Assembly (NCBI GenBank): GCA_017560425.1
Contig: JAFZEX010000034.1
Location: 1-64,000 of the forward strand
Reading direction: 5' to 3'
Source: Alistipes sp.
Lineage (GTDB): Bacteria; Bacteroidota; Bacteroidia; Bacteroidales; Rikenellaceae
Length of the DNA stretch: 64,000 bases
The notes under the pieces are model-generated. The model had not been told where the DNA came from. It saw only the letters and a list, made by a program, of their open reading frames with translations, and searched no databases. Positions 7,553 through 15,651 of the stretch are shown in pieces (the first letter of the stretch is position 1; every line of letters starts with the position of its first letter). Position numbers and translations under genes: made by a program.

Positions 7553-8845
7553 TTACAAAAATTTGTCTTTTATTGTCTTTGCTTCCTCCTTGCTATATGG
7601 GCGATATGGTAGGCCATTACGTCTTAGCAAGTTATAGAACAATTTTTCATCAGACGACATGTTGTCGAAAGAGAGGAATGGAAGCTCCTCGATTTCGTCT
7701 ACCAACTTGTTGGCATATATACTATATAGATGCAGATATGAGCTATTGGCAAAAGTGGCCAATTCTATATCAGTAATAGTATCTATGCTATCATTTTTAT
7801 ACTTGACAAGTTCATTGGCGAATCTGTTGTAGCCACTTGCGCCAAATTGCTGGTAAACAGAGTTAGATACTGAGTCTGATAGTGCGTTGTAGAGATTAAC
7901 TATCTTATTTTCAATGCGTGCGTACAACAGTTCTCGTGTCTTCGCTTTGTTCTCAATATCACTCTTGAGCTCTTGATATTTTTGTTCGGTATTGATATAG
8001 TGGCTACGTGCCTCGTCGTATTGCTTTTGAACATTGCTATACTGCTTCTTTGTTGAGAAGTAGAGCATTGTCAATGTTGCTATAAGCGCTATGCAGATTA
8101 TTGCCACTATGTGCTTCCAACGATTGTTGCGCCTGTGTATTGCGCTCTGCAACGCCTCCACATTATCATAGCGTTGTGCGGGATCTTGCATCAGACAGCG
8201 AGCCGTAATAAAACGGTATCTTGTGCCAAGCAGCTGGCGCAAGATGATGCCCAACGAGTAGATGTCGCTACGAGCATCGAGCGTGGTGCAGCGATTGCTA
8301 AGCTCGGGCGAGGCATATGCGGGAGTGTAGCCAAGTGTGCGCATAACAAAGTGAACATCGCTATCTGCCAAGCCAAAGTCTATGAGCTTTAGCGAGTTAT
8401 CGGCTCTGCTTATGAGTATGTTCTCGGGCTTAAGATCGTTGTGAATGATACCCCTCTTATGTATGTAGCCAACAGCCGAGAGCAGCTCTTCGAATATGCG
8501 TTTGCGCTCCGCTGTTGAGGGATTTTCGGCAAGATATTCGGCAAGTGTGCGACCCTCGATATACTCCATTATGATGCTTGCGCCCATGGGCAGATTCTCC
8601 TCATATGTGTATATATGTACGATATGGGGGTGGTCGCCGCCAATTGCAAACTCATACTCTCGTCGTAGCATCGCCACTTGTCGCTCTGAGCCATCTCTCG
8701 TAGCCTTGATAAGAAAGAACTTTCCGGCCTTGCTTGCACGGTATAGCGTAGCATATGCTGTGCTTCTTAACAGCACAATATCCTGAAAACCCTCTTGCTT
8801 AACAACTCGTGTTGTTGTGCCGTCGAAAAATTCGCTCTCTACCAT
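7553..8845 (-). CDS. membrane-bound Ser/Thr protein kinase (Hanks type)
   Basis: A 430-residue protein kinase. From ATG 8845: the ATP-binding lysine is in FFLIKATR (about K47), the catalytic loop is HNDLKPEN (H135-D137-K139-N142) and the metal-binding DFG is at 156-158, followed by YASPE in place of the usual APE. The loop has HND rather than HRD, so this is a non-RD kinase. A membrane segment (about 244-263) follows, then a coiled coil (about 270-330) and a helical C-terminal domain of about 100 residues. A TTG in frame at 8869 lies in the promoter, so ATG 8845 is preferred. The kinase domain should be cytoplasmic and the C-terminal part extracytoplasmic. Divergent from a hypothetical gene; no phosphatase or FHA gene nearby. 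Confidence 0.9.
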   Translation of the reverse strand: MVESEFFDGTTTRVVKQEGFQDIVLLRSTAYATLYRASKAGKFFLIKATRDGSERQVAMLRREYEFAIGGDHPHIVHIYTYEENLPMGASIIMEYIEGRTLAEYLAENPSTAERKRIFEELLSAVGYIHKRGIIHNDLKPENILISRADNSLKLIDFGLADSDVHFVMRTLGYTPAYASPELSNRCTTLDARSDIYSLGIILRQLLGTRYRFITARCLMQDPAQRYDNVEALQSAIHRRNNRWKHIVAIICIALIATLTMLYFSTKKQYSNVQKQYDEARSHYINTEQKYQELKSDIENKAKTRELLYARIENKIVNLYNALSDSVSNSVYQQFGASGYNRFANELVKYKNDSIDTITDIELATFANSSYLHLYSIYANKLVDEIEELPFLSFDNMSSDEKLFYNLLRRNGLPYRPYSKEEAKTIKDKFL

Positions 8846-8856
8846 TTTAATAAAAG

Positions 8857-8888
8857 TTTGCGATTTCAAAGATAATTATTTATTTTTG
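8857..8888 (+). promoter_or_regulatory. promoter of the 198-residue protein gene
   Basis: TTTG at 8857-8860, a 20-nt spacer and TATTTTTG at 8881-8888: both boxes of the Bacteroidota promoter with standard spacing. The ATG follows the last G by 7 nt, so the mRNA is nearly leaderless. It overlaps the divergent kinase promoter. Confidence 0.75.
8867..8874 (-). promoter_or_regulatory. -7 promoter box TATCTTTG of the kinase gene (minus strand)
   Basis: Exact TAnnTTTG on the minus strand, about 21 nt before the kinase ATG. It lies inside the spacer of the divergent plus-strand promoter, so the two RNA polymerase sites exclude each other. Confidence 0.7.
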
Positions 8889-8895
8889 TATCACA

Positions 8896-9492
8896 ATGGC
8901 AATTAAAAGTAATATACCTCAAATCTTCGCTCTGCGCAATAGCGTTGAGAAGCGTTTCGGCAAGCCACTCACTGTGCATGCCGACTTCCTGGACTTGGTT
9001 TCTGCTATCGAGCAGGATCAGCGTCAGCATATCTCGGAGTCTACCCTTGAGCGTGTGTGGGGCTACTCTACACGAGGCTACGACACGGTGTCGCTCCACA
9101 CTTTAGACCTATTGTCTATGTATGGTGCAGGGTGCTCGTGGAGGCTCTTTTGCTCGGAGCTCTCGGCAGATTGCGAGTCGTCGTTGTTCGACATCGAGAG
9201 TATCACCACCTCGGAGCTCGCTGTGGGCGACTGCTTGCGTATAGGCTGGCTCCCTGATAGAGTGTGCGAGGTGCGCTATTTGGGCGATAATCGCTTTGTT
9301 GCCGAGCATTGCGAGAATTCGAAGATGCAAAGAGGCGATCGCTTCTCGTGCTTGCATCTCTCGCTTGGCAGGGAGTGTGTCTTTAGCGATTTTAGTCGCC
9401 CCAACTCGTCGCTATCGCCAACCTACGTCATTGGTCAGAAGCATGGCATAACCTCATTGACTCATATCCCGTTAAGCTCACGCCAAGATTAA
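8896..9492 (+). CDS. hypothetical protein with HTH-like N-terminus
   Basis: A 198-residue soluble protein. The N-terminal part contains ISESTLERVWGYSTRGYDTVS followed by TLDLLSMY; this pattern recalls a Bacteroidota family in which a short helix-turn-helix-like segment recognises that some conditions are met before a WGY motif, but I cannot name it. The C-terminal half looks beta-rich (about residues 100-165, with GDCLRIGWLPDRVCEVRYLGDNRFVAE cut into short strands). No membrane segment. The gene starts about 7 nt after its -7 box and shares its control region with the Ser/Thr kinase, so a functional link with the kinase is plausible but unproven. Confidence 0.7.
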   Translation: MAIKSNIPQIFALRNSVEKRFGKPLTVHADFLDLVSAIEQDQRQHISESTLERVWGYSTRGYDTVSLHTLDLLSMYGAGCSWRLFCSELSADCESSLFDIESITTSELAVGDCLRIGWLPDRVCEVRYLGDNRFVAEHCENSKMQRGDRFSCLHLSLGRECVFSDFSRPNSSLSPTYVIGQKHGITSLTHIPLSSRQD

Positions 9493-9538
9493 GATTTTGC
9501 ATAATCGTGATATGGGCGAACATAGCTCGCATCATACT

Positions 9539-9569
9539 AAAAAAGGATAGCTGCGGCTATCCTTTTTTT
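9539..9569. terminator. bidirectional intrinsic terminator
   Basis: Stem GGATAGC/GCTATCC (9545-9551, 9556-9562), loop TGCG, with A6 on one side and T7 on the other. It serves both the plus-strand hypothetical gene and proC arriving from the other side. Confidence 0.9.
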
Positions 9570-9620
9570 GGTATGTATTACTCCTCGTGACGTAGTACCT
9601 CATTGTTGTTTCATTGCTAT

Positions 9621-10418
9621 TTATCTCTTTGTTGATGCCCTGAGACCCTCGATCACGCTGTGTGTGAAGCCAGCGGCCTCCATGGCGTTGAGGCCCTTGA
9701 TTGTCAGGCCACCAGGCGTTGTCACTCGGTCGATCTCTGCCTCGGGGTGAGTGCCATTTGCCTCGAGAATATCGACTGCGCCACGCAACGTCTGCATCAC
9801 TATGCGCTTAGCGTCGTCGGCACGCATGCCTATCTCCACGCCACCCTCCATTGCTGCACGTATGTAGCGCAAGGCGTATGCTATGCCACACGATGCGAGC
9901 GATGTGCCAGCAGGTATAAGTCCCTCATCTACAAGCATCGCCTCGCCCAACTCGTTGAATATCTCGACAAGCTCCGCATCCTGCTCAGGTGTGGTGCGTG
10001 CCGAGGCGATAAATGTCATGCTGCTCATGGTGGCAATAGCGGTGTTGGGGATTATGATATATGTCGCAGGTAGCTCTCCGTCGCCCTTGTCGAGCCACTC
10101 GCTAAGCTGTGCCGTGCCCAAGCCACCCACCATCGAGGCTACCGCCTGATGTGAGTAGTCGAGGTGTGGCTTTATCTCTTCGACGACCTCTGCTACCTTC
10201 CAGGGCTTCACGGCGAGTATGACGAGGTCTGCCGCCGCCGCTGCCTCGCAGTTGTTGGCAGTCGTGTTTATCTCGGGGTGCTCGCTGCGTAACGCCTCGA
10301 GCTTAGGTGTCGAGGGGTTCGACACGTATATTTTCGATGTGGCTACCTTTGTGCCACGTGCCAAGCCACGTGCCACCGCACCGCCCATATTTCCTGCTCC
10401 AATTATCGCTATTTTCAT
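9621..10418 (-). CDS. proC: pyrroline-5-carboxylate reductase
   Basis: Last step of proline synthesis: reduces pyrroline-5-carboxylate to proline with NAD(P)H in the cytoplasm. The 265 residues open with the Rossmann motif IAIIGAGNMGGA and carry LAVKPWKVAEV and, near the C-terminus, the family signature region (LASCGIAYALRYIRAAMEGG and VMQTLRGAVDIL followed by TTPGGLTIKGL). ATG 10418 is chosen over the upstream ATG 10457 because it places the Rossmann strand at residue 2 as in the family. Single gene with its own promoter. Confidence 0.95.
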   Translation of the reverse strand: MKIAIIGAGNMGGAVARGLARGTKVATSKIYVSNPSTPKLEALRSEHPEINTTANNCEAAAAADLVILAVKPWKVAEVVEEIKPHLDYSHQAVASMVGGLGTAQLSEWLDKGDGELPATYIIIPNTAIATMSSMTFIASARTTPEQDAELVEIFNELGEAMLVDEGLIPAGTSLASCGIAYALRYIRAAMEGGVEIGMRADDAKRIVMQTLRGAVDILEANGTHPEAEIDRVTTPGGLTIKGLNAMEAAGFTHSVIEGLRASTKR

Positions 10419-10464
10419 CTTTATGATCTTTTCTGTGCCCGATAGAGTGGGGCGCAATCATCTA

Positions 10465-10472
10465 CAAATATA
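10465..10472 (-). promoter_or_regulatory. -7 promoter box TATATTTG of proC (minus strand)
   Basis: Exact TAnnTTTG, about 47 nt before the proC ATG. It falls downstream of ATG 10457's position only by 8 nt, which also argues for the later start. Confidence 0.65.
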
Positions 10473-10515
10473 CGAAGATTTCGGCTAACGCAACTATTTT
10501 TTTGCCGATTTTGAT

Positions 10516-10523
10516 TACCTTTG
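10516..10523 (+). promoter_or_regulatory. -7 promoter box TACCTTTG of the hemolysin III gene
   Basis: Exact TAnnTTTG ending 4 nt before the ATG at 10528, which implies a leaderless transcript. No good -33 box at 19-21 nt. Confidence 0.6.
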
Positions 10524-10527
10524 CGAT

Positions 10528-11196
10528 ATGAATATCAAGCAAGCATACTCTCGTAGCGAGGAGATTTTGAATACCTCGACACACGCCGTGGGCCTTCTGA
10601 TGGCCATTGTGGTGTGTAGATTCTTTGTTGTTAAGAGTGCGGACTACGCCTCGTCGCTTGGCATATTGAGCCTTGTAATCTACTTTGTGGGTGTGGCGAG
10701 CTCCTATGCCGCATCGACAATGTATCATGCCATACCCGCCGCTCGTGTCAAGGAAAAGGCTCTCGCTCGCAAGGTTGACCATGCAGCGATATATTGGCAC
10801 ATTGCGGGTAGCTATACGCCCGTAACGCTCATAGCCATGCGTGAGGGTGGTGCTCCGGTGTGGGGCATTGCCATCTGCTCGTTTGTGTGGCTCGCAGCCA
10901 TTGTGGGCACGGCGCTAAGCTTCCGCAAGCTAAAGGCGCAGAGCTATCTCGAGACGGCATGCTACGTGCTTATGGGACTTACAATCCTTGTTGCCTTCAA
11001 GCCATTTTACGAGTGTTGTGGCTTAGAGATTGTTCTCTGGGTTGTTGGCGAGGGTATTGCCTATATCGTTGGTGCTGTGCTATATAGCTTCAAGCAGATA
11101 CCATATATTCATTCGGTGTTCCACGTCTTTGTAATCCTTGGCGATGTCTGCCACATGATTGCCACATGGAAGCTCTTGCAGATGTTTGTGCTCTAA
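10528..11196 (+). CDS. hemolysin III family membrane protein (PAQR-like)
   Basis: Seven-pass membrane protein of the hemolysin III/PAQR superfamily, 222 residues, the normal bacterial length. The conserved metal-site motifs are visible: ASSYAASTMYH (segment 2-3), KVDHAAIYWHIAGSYTPVT (segment 3-4) and HSVFHVFVILGDVCH (last segment). Despite the family name, bacterial members are mostly not proven toxins; a lipid-amide or membrane-homeostasis role has been proposed for the superfamily. The mRNA appears leaderless. The RluA-type gene follows 13 nt downstream and is likely co-transcribed. Confidence 0.9.
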   Translation: MNIKQAYSRSEEILNTSTHAVGLLMAIVVCRFFVVKSADYASSLGILSLVIYFVGVASSYAASTMYHAIPAARVKEKALARKVDHAAIYWHIAGSYTPVTLIAMREGGAPVWGIAICSFVWLAAIVGTALSFRKLKAQSYLETACYVLMGLTILVAFKPFYECCGLEIVLWVVGEGIAYIVGAVLYSFKQIPYIHSVFHVFVILGDVCHMIATWKLLQMFVL

Positions 11197-11209
11197 ACGT
11201 TCGTGGGCT

Positions 11210-12832
11210 ATGCTACACCGTTTTGCTACCGACATATCGCATATCGAGCGCCCGAAGCTCTTCACGTGGCCATTCCACTATGTGCCACACGAGCTCTCGA
11301 CGCTGGCAGCGGGCGAGGTGCAGCAATACCTAAAATCACGCCCCGAGTGGCACGAGGAGATTGCTCGTGGCAAGATGTTTGGCGTGCTTGTGGTCGAGGA
11401 TGAGAGGGGCGAGCTTGGCTTCCTTGCCGCATTCTCGGGCAACCTCATGGGGCGCAACCACCATGACTACTTTGTGCCACCTATATATGATATGTTGCAG
11501 CCTGGCGACTTCTTTCGCCGTGGCGAGGCAGAGATCTCGGCTATAAATCGTACCATTGCTCAGCGTGAGGCGAGCGACGACTACCGCTCGGCTTATGAGG
11601 CGTTGCAGGGTGCTAAGCAGAGTGCCGAGCAGCAACTGTCAGCGCTCAAGGCGCAACTTAAGGAGCGCAAAGCAGAGCGTGATAGACGACGTAAGGAGGG
11701 CGAGAATGTTGATAAGCTAATCCTTGAGAGTCAGCGAGATAATGCCGAGCTACAACGCCTAAAGCGTGCCGTGCGTGATATGGTTGCCGAAGCGCAACAT
11801 CGCTACGACGAGCTACATGCCGAGGTTGAGGCTCTAAAACAAGAGCGTCAGAGGCGCTCATCGGCACTTCAGATGCAGCTATTTGCCGAGTTTCGCATAC
11901 TAAATGCCCGTGGCGAGGTGCGCAACCTTTGCGAATTGTTTGCCCCCACGCCGCAGCTTGTTCCGCCCGCCGGTGCTGGCGAGTGTGCAGCGCCTAAGTT
12001 GTTGCAGTATGCCTATCTCAACCGCCTACGTCCCGTGGCAATGGCTGAGTTTTGGCAGGGTGCATCACCCCGTGGCGAGGTGCGCCACCATGGTGCTTTT
12101 TATCCCGCTTGCAACGGCAAGTGTAAGCCTATATTGACACACATGCTCGAGGGCTTAGCCGTTGAGCCTAACCCACTTACGCAGATTACCCCTCCCGAGC
12201 CCCGCATATTGTGGGAGGATAGCCACATCGTGGTCATCGATAAGCCCTGCGGTATGCTCTCGGTCGATGGCAAGTCGGGCGTAAGGAGCGTTGAGCAGTG
12301 GGCACACGAGCACTATCCCGAGGCTTCGGGGCCAATGATTGTTCACCGCCTCGACCAATCTACATCGGGAATACTGCTCTTGGCAAAGGATAAGGATACG
12401 CACAAGGCTATGCAGCAGCAGTTTGTAACACGCTTAGTGTCAAAGCAATACACGGCACTTCTCGACGGCGTTGTCGAGTATGAGATTGGAATTATTGACC
12501 TGAGCATGAAGCTCGACTACGACAACCGCCCACGCCAGATGGTTGCCCCCGACGGCAAGCGTGCCATCACGGAGTATCGTGTTGTGGCAGTCGAAGAGGG
12601 TCGCACACGCATACATTTCTATCCGCTCACGGGGCGCACGCATCAGCTGCGTCTGCACTCAGCCCACCCCGAGGGGCTTAACACGCCTATCGTGGGCGAT
12701 GATATTTATGGTCATGAGCAACGTGCCGACCTTAGCGATGGCCACCGCCTCTGCCTCCATGCCTCACGCCTCGAGTTTAGGCACCCACATACTAAGGAGC
12801 GCATTGTAGTAGAGTGTGATGCGGAGTTTTAG
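11210..12832 (+). CDS. RluA-family pseudouridine synthase with long N-terminal extension
   Basis: Predicted to isomerise uridine to pseudouridine in rRNA or tRNA. The catalytic half occupies about residues 320-540: IVVIDKPCGMLSVDGK, the active-site motif MIVHRLDQSTSGILLLAKD with its aspartate, and LTGRTHQLRLH. In front is an extension of about 310 residues that contains a long coiled coil (about 115-225) and a mixed segment with NHHDYFVPPIYDM and HHGAFYPACNGKCKPIL. Such extensions occur in Bacteroidota members; their role is unknown. The frame is open back to 11159, inside the previous gene; ATG 11210 after that gene's stop is the sensible start. Confidence 0.9.
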   Translation: MLHRFATDISHIERPKLFTWPFHYVPHELSTLAAGEVQQYLKSRPEWHEEIARGKMFGVLVVEDERGELGFLAAFSGNLMGRNHHDYFVPPIYDMLQPGDFFRRGEAEISAINRTIAQREASDDYRSAYEALQGAKQSAEQQLSALKAQLKERKAERDRRRKEGENVDKLILESQRDNAELQRLKRAVRDMVAEAQHRYDELHAEVEALKQERQRRSSALQMQLFAEFRILNARGEVRNLCELFAPTPQLVPPAGAGECAAPKLLQYAYLNRLRPVAMAEFWQGASPRGEVRHHGAFYPACNGKCKPILTHMLEGLAVEPNPLTQITPPEPRILWEDSHIVVIDKPCGMLSVDGKSGVRSVEQWAHEHYPEASGPMIVHRLDQSTSGILLLAKDKDTHKAMQQQFVTRLVSKQYTALLDGVVEYEIGIIDLSMKLDYDNRPRQMVAPDGKRAITEYRVVAVEEGRTRIHFYPLTGRTHQLRLHSAHPEGLNTPIVGDDIYGHEQRADLSDGHRLCLHASRLEFRHPHTKERIVVECDAEF

Positions 12833-12866
12833 ATTCCAGAAATAGAGTATCTTTGGAATATATTAA

Positions 12867-12936
12867 AATGAGTAATTAGTAATGAGTAGTGAGTAGCAAA
12901 AAAATACTACTAATTACTCTCTACTCATTACTCATT
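12867..12936. repeat. AT-rich imperfect inverted repeat, about 30-nt arms
   Basis: Left arm 12867-12896 and right arm 12905-12936 are imperfect reverse complements built from AATGAGTA, AATTAGTA and GAGTAG words, separated by CAAAAAATA-like bases. The same words form the outer arms of the repeat at 19181-19372. Noncoding. A pyrimidine tract with CTTTTCACC words follows at about 12958-12990. Confidence 0.8.
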
Positions 12937-12999
12937 AAGTCCGTGCGAAGCACACCATACTTTTCACCTTTCACTTTTCACCTTTTCCCTTAAAAATTA

Positions 13000-13027
13000 G
13001 GGTGTCACAACTGACGTTGTAACACCC
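13000..13027 (-). terminator. intrinsic terminator of the small HTH gene
   Basis: Stem GGGTGTcACAAC/GTTGTaACACCC around TGAC, one mismatch. On the minus strand it is followed by TAATTTTTA. It lies 29 nt past the stop of the 59-residue protein. Confidence 0.75.
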
Positions 13028-13056
13028 TTTACTCTCTATGGCAATCACTTATCGTT

Positions 13057-13236
13057 TTACTTTGCTGGTGCCCACTTGCAGCGCACAGGCGACACGATAG
13101 CGCCCTCCTCCTTGAGCTCCTTCATAGCCTTGTCCACCTCCTTGCGGTCGATGCCACTAAGCTCTGCGATCTTACCTGCGTTTAGAGGCTCACCTGCCTC
13201 AACCATTGTTGCCAATACTTTTGCTTTTGTCTCCAT
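13057..13236 (-). CDS. small winged-helix protein (59 residues)
   Basis: A 59-residue protein starting [18 protein letters not shown] and ending VRCKWAPAK. The pattern of two helices ([20 protein letters not shown]) followed by a recognition-type helix ([16 protein letters not shown]) and a short strand pair ([12 protein letters not shown]) is that of a minimal winged helix-turn-helix. Whether it binds DNA or a protein is not evident. It follows the 66-residue CxxC protein by 13 nt, so the two form an operon. A single cysteine sits in the wing. This short gene is easily missed. Confidence 0.8.
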   Translation of the reverse strand: METKAKVLATMVEAGEPLNAGKIAELSGIDRKEVDKAMKELKEEGAIVSPVRCKWAPAK

Positions 13237-13249
13237 AATTATCTCTGTT

Positions 13250-13450
13250 TTAATTGTTTCGTAACTCTAATGTTATCTCTAAATATTCACGTCGCCCCTC
13301 GATGTAGTCGGCGTAGAGCCTCTCTTCATCTCGCCCTCTAAGTATCGAGCACTTGCCACACATCTCGCAGCTGAGCAAGCACCGCCACTCGTTGAGCACA
13401 AACTCACGCCTCTCATCTCGGGTCGAGTCCTTAATGCTCGGGGCTTTCAT
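13250..13450 (-). CDS. small protein with CEMCGKC motif (66 residues)
   Basis: Sixty-six residues starting [19 protein letters not shown], with the motif [14 protein letters not shown] in the middle and a charged C-terminus. The three cysteines spaced CxxCxxC, plus one earlier (WRCLLSC), could bind a metal or iron-sulfur centre; this is an inference. The frame is open to 13519 but the first 23 residues would be hydrophobic and overlap the likely promoter; ATG 13450 is preferred. First gene of a two-gene operon with the winged-helix gene. Confidence 0.75.
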   Translation of the reverse strand: MKAPSIKDSTRDERREFVLNEWRCLLSCEMCGKCSILRGRDEERLYADYIEGRREYLEITLELRNN

Positions 13451-13477
13451 TTCTACTGTTGTTTTCTTTTCCTGGTG

Positions 13478-13485
13478 CAAATATC
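13478..13485 (-). promoter_or_regulatory. candidate -7 box GATATTTG (minus strand)
   Basis: Differs from TAnnTTTG at the first base and lies about 28 nt before the ATG of the 66-residue gene. Weak. Confidence 0.35.
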
Positions 13486-13590
13486 GTGATAAAATTGTTA
13501 CCCACCAAAAAATTGCCAACGGAAATAATTATATGGTTATAAGCAGAACTGATAGTGGGGTGGTGAGAGGGTGATATTTTATGCTGATGA

Positions 13591-13620
13591 TTGCTTTTTA
13601 AATAATATTTTGTACCTTTG
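13591..13620 (+). promoter_or_regulatory. promoter of the 658-residue protein gene
   Basis: TTG at 13591-13593 and TACCTTTG at 13613-13620 with a 19-nt spacer. The ATG is at 13643. Confidence 0.65.
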
Positions 13621-13642
13621 TATAGATCTGAACTTAAAGAAT

Positions 13643-15619
13643 ATGCGTCTTATTAAATTTTTAGCAATATTGGTTCTCGGCATGGTGTCGAGCGTGTTTG
13701 TGTGTAATGCTCAGTATGATAGCTATTATAAGCCAGATAATGGGCTTACTGTTACCACTAAGCCTAATGCCGAGCTATATCCGCTGCCCGAGTCTTACCA
13801 CGCAGCAGTTGCCTCGGGTGAGGCTTTTAGCTATGGTGTTCGTGATGTTGTGAAGCTTGGTGATGACAAGCCCAAGGTTGTGCGTAAGCCTCAGACACTC
13901 AATGTTATGCGATATACCAACATTGCCAAGAAGGAGAGTTTTGATGCCTATATTGTTGAGTATAAGGAAAAGTTGTGGGTTTTGAGTGAGGAGCATGTGA
14001 CGCAAAATGATGCCCTCGTGGCACGCTCCACAAAACTTGCTAACTACGGAGATGACCTAAAGCAGAGGTATCAGGCTAAGCATGACAGGGTTGTGGAGCT
14101 CAATGGTCAGAACGCAAGCACTAAGCGAGAGCTCGATAGCTTGATAGACAAATTTTCTGCTACATGCCGAGATAGCATAGAATACTATCGTGAGCTCAAA
14201 TCGCGCCTACCACATTTGCGTGACTCGCTCATTGCTCAGGCTCGAGCTCAGGAGCAGGCACGAGTAGATGAAGAGTATAATAAGTGGTACAACTCTCTGC
14301 CAGCATCAACACGTGCAGCGTTGGGGGCTATAGAGATTACCTATTCAGAGTTAGATACCCCAAACTCAGTTGGTGGTTGCGACTATACGTTGGCATATGT
14401 CAACAAGTCGCCAAAGACCATCAAGTACCTCTATTGGACAGGTGATGTGTACAATGCTGTAGATGATATTGTGCCTTGTGATATCAGTGGTTATGAAGAT
14501 ATTAAGGGTAAGGATACAGGTCCTGTATACGAGGGACAAGAGAGCGGTGGTACGTGGGAGTGTGTGATATACAACTACACAGCTCGCTACATGGTTCTAA
14601 CCAAAATTCAGATTATATACATGGACGGCTCAACATTGAGCTTTACGGGTGATGACTTATATAGAATGAAGTCCGAGCCATCGCGCGATGTATATGTCGA
14701 CACCGCCGAGGTCACAAGCCACTTGGTGTCTGAATCTTTTTATCAGGGCAAGATAAATTACTGGAATGGGATACTCTGGACGCTGAAAAACAAAACATCA
14801 TATAAAGGCTTTTGGAGCGAGCTAAATGATAGCAAATATAACGAGCTGGTTGGAAGTATAAGCACTCTTGCTAAGCAGATAAGTGGAGCTTCTGCAGAGG
14901 CTTCCGATGCAAAGGCTAAGGTAGAAAACTTCGAGAAGTTTGTGGGCTATCGCATCTATGCTACACCTAGTAAAACAAGCTATGCATCAAAGAGTAGCGC
15001 AGGTGGTACTACAGCCCAGACTTATACTACCACAACAAAATCACCCTTTGTGACCTTTGGCCTCGAGGGCTCTATTGAGGGTTTAAAGTCCTTCTCAACA
15101 GGTGTAGGTGTTATCATGCGCATAGGTCGATATAACTCATTGTTTAATGCCACAGTAGGAGTAAAGTACCAATACACAACTTGTAGCAATGAGATTAATT
15201 ATCAAGGTAGTGGCGGATTGGGAAATCTCTATCACCCCCCTACAGACCCAAGCTGGGATGTTATATATGAGCAAAATGCTCACGAGGTTGTAATCCCAGC
15301 GATTCTAAATTTGAATGTTAGTAGAGGTGACGATATTGCCTTTTTGTTGGGTGTTGGATATGAATATGGTATTTCATTTTCTCAAAAAGCAACGTTTCAG
15401 CAGTATACCAGCTATTTTGACGAGTCGAAATTTTGGCAGATCGTAGACGCCTCTGATCTAAAACATCTGTCGATACCAACTCGTGCAGTTGTGCTTCAAG
15501 TTGGTTTTGGTAGCCGTGAGTGTGACTGGAAGTTCTATTATAAGATTTATACGAATAAGTCTAAGTATGTCAACGGAACACCTGGAGCTATCGGTACGTC
15601 CATGACAATCTATTTCTAA
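13643..15619 (+). CDS. secreted protein with C-terminal beta-barrel-like domain
   Basis: A 658-residue exported protein I cannot name. It has a signal peptide (MRLIKFLAILVLGMVSSVFVCNAQ), a helical segment with coiled-coil character (about residues 115-225), a middle domain with beta strands (about 235-360), a second helical segment (about 390-440) and a C-terminal part from about residue 470 in which alternating hydrophobic strands (FVTFGLEGSIEG, TGVGVIMRIGRYN, FNATVGVKYQYT, VLQVGFGSREC) end in SMTIYF. An aromatic last residue and such strands suggest a small outer membrane barrel. Single gene; the ATG is chosen because it begins the signal peptide and follows the promoter. Confidence 0.8.
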   Translation: MRLIKFLAILVLGMVSSVFVCNAQYDSYYKPDNGLTVTTKPNAELYPLPESYHAAVASGEAFSYGVRDVVKLGDDKPKVVRKPQTLNVMRYTNIAKKESFDAYIVEYKEKLWVLSEEHVTQNDALVARSTKLANYGDDLKQRYQAKHDRVVELNGQNASTKRELDSLIDKFSATCRDSIEYYRELKSRLPHLRDSLIAQARAQEQARVDEEYNKWYNSLPASTRAALGAIEITYSELDTPNSVGGCDYTLAYVNKSPKTIKYLYWTGDVYNAVDDIVPCDISGYEDIKGKDTGPVYEGQESGGTWECVIYNYTARYMVLTKIQIIYMDGSTLSFTGDDLYRMKSEPSRDVYVDTAEVTSHLVSESFYQGKINYWNGILWTLKNKTSYKGFWSELNDSKYNELVGSISTLAKQISGASAEASDAKAKVENFEKFVGYRIYATPSKTSYASKSSAGGTTAQTYTTTTKSPFVTFGLEGSIEGLKSFSTGVGVIMRIGRYNSLFNATVGVKYQYTTCSNEINYQGSGGLGNLYHPPTDPSWDVIYEQNAHEVVIPAILNLNVSRGDDIAFLLGVGYEYGISFSQKATFQQYTSYFDESKFWQIVDASDLKHLSIPTRAVVLQVGFGSRECDWKFYYKIYTNKSKYVNGTPGAIGTSMTIYF

Positions 15620-15651
15620 ATTTATTGGAGCATAGAGATCCTTGAGCAAAA

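Noticed and set aside
12841..12862. Weak hairpin ATTCC/GGAAT after the RluA gene
   Set aside because: Only 5 bp with a 17-nt loop and no T-tract.
12867..12936. Intrinsic terminator of the RluA gene
   Set aside because: The hairpin is AT-rich and has no T-tract; it fits the repeat family better than a terminator.
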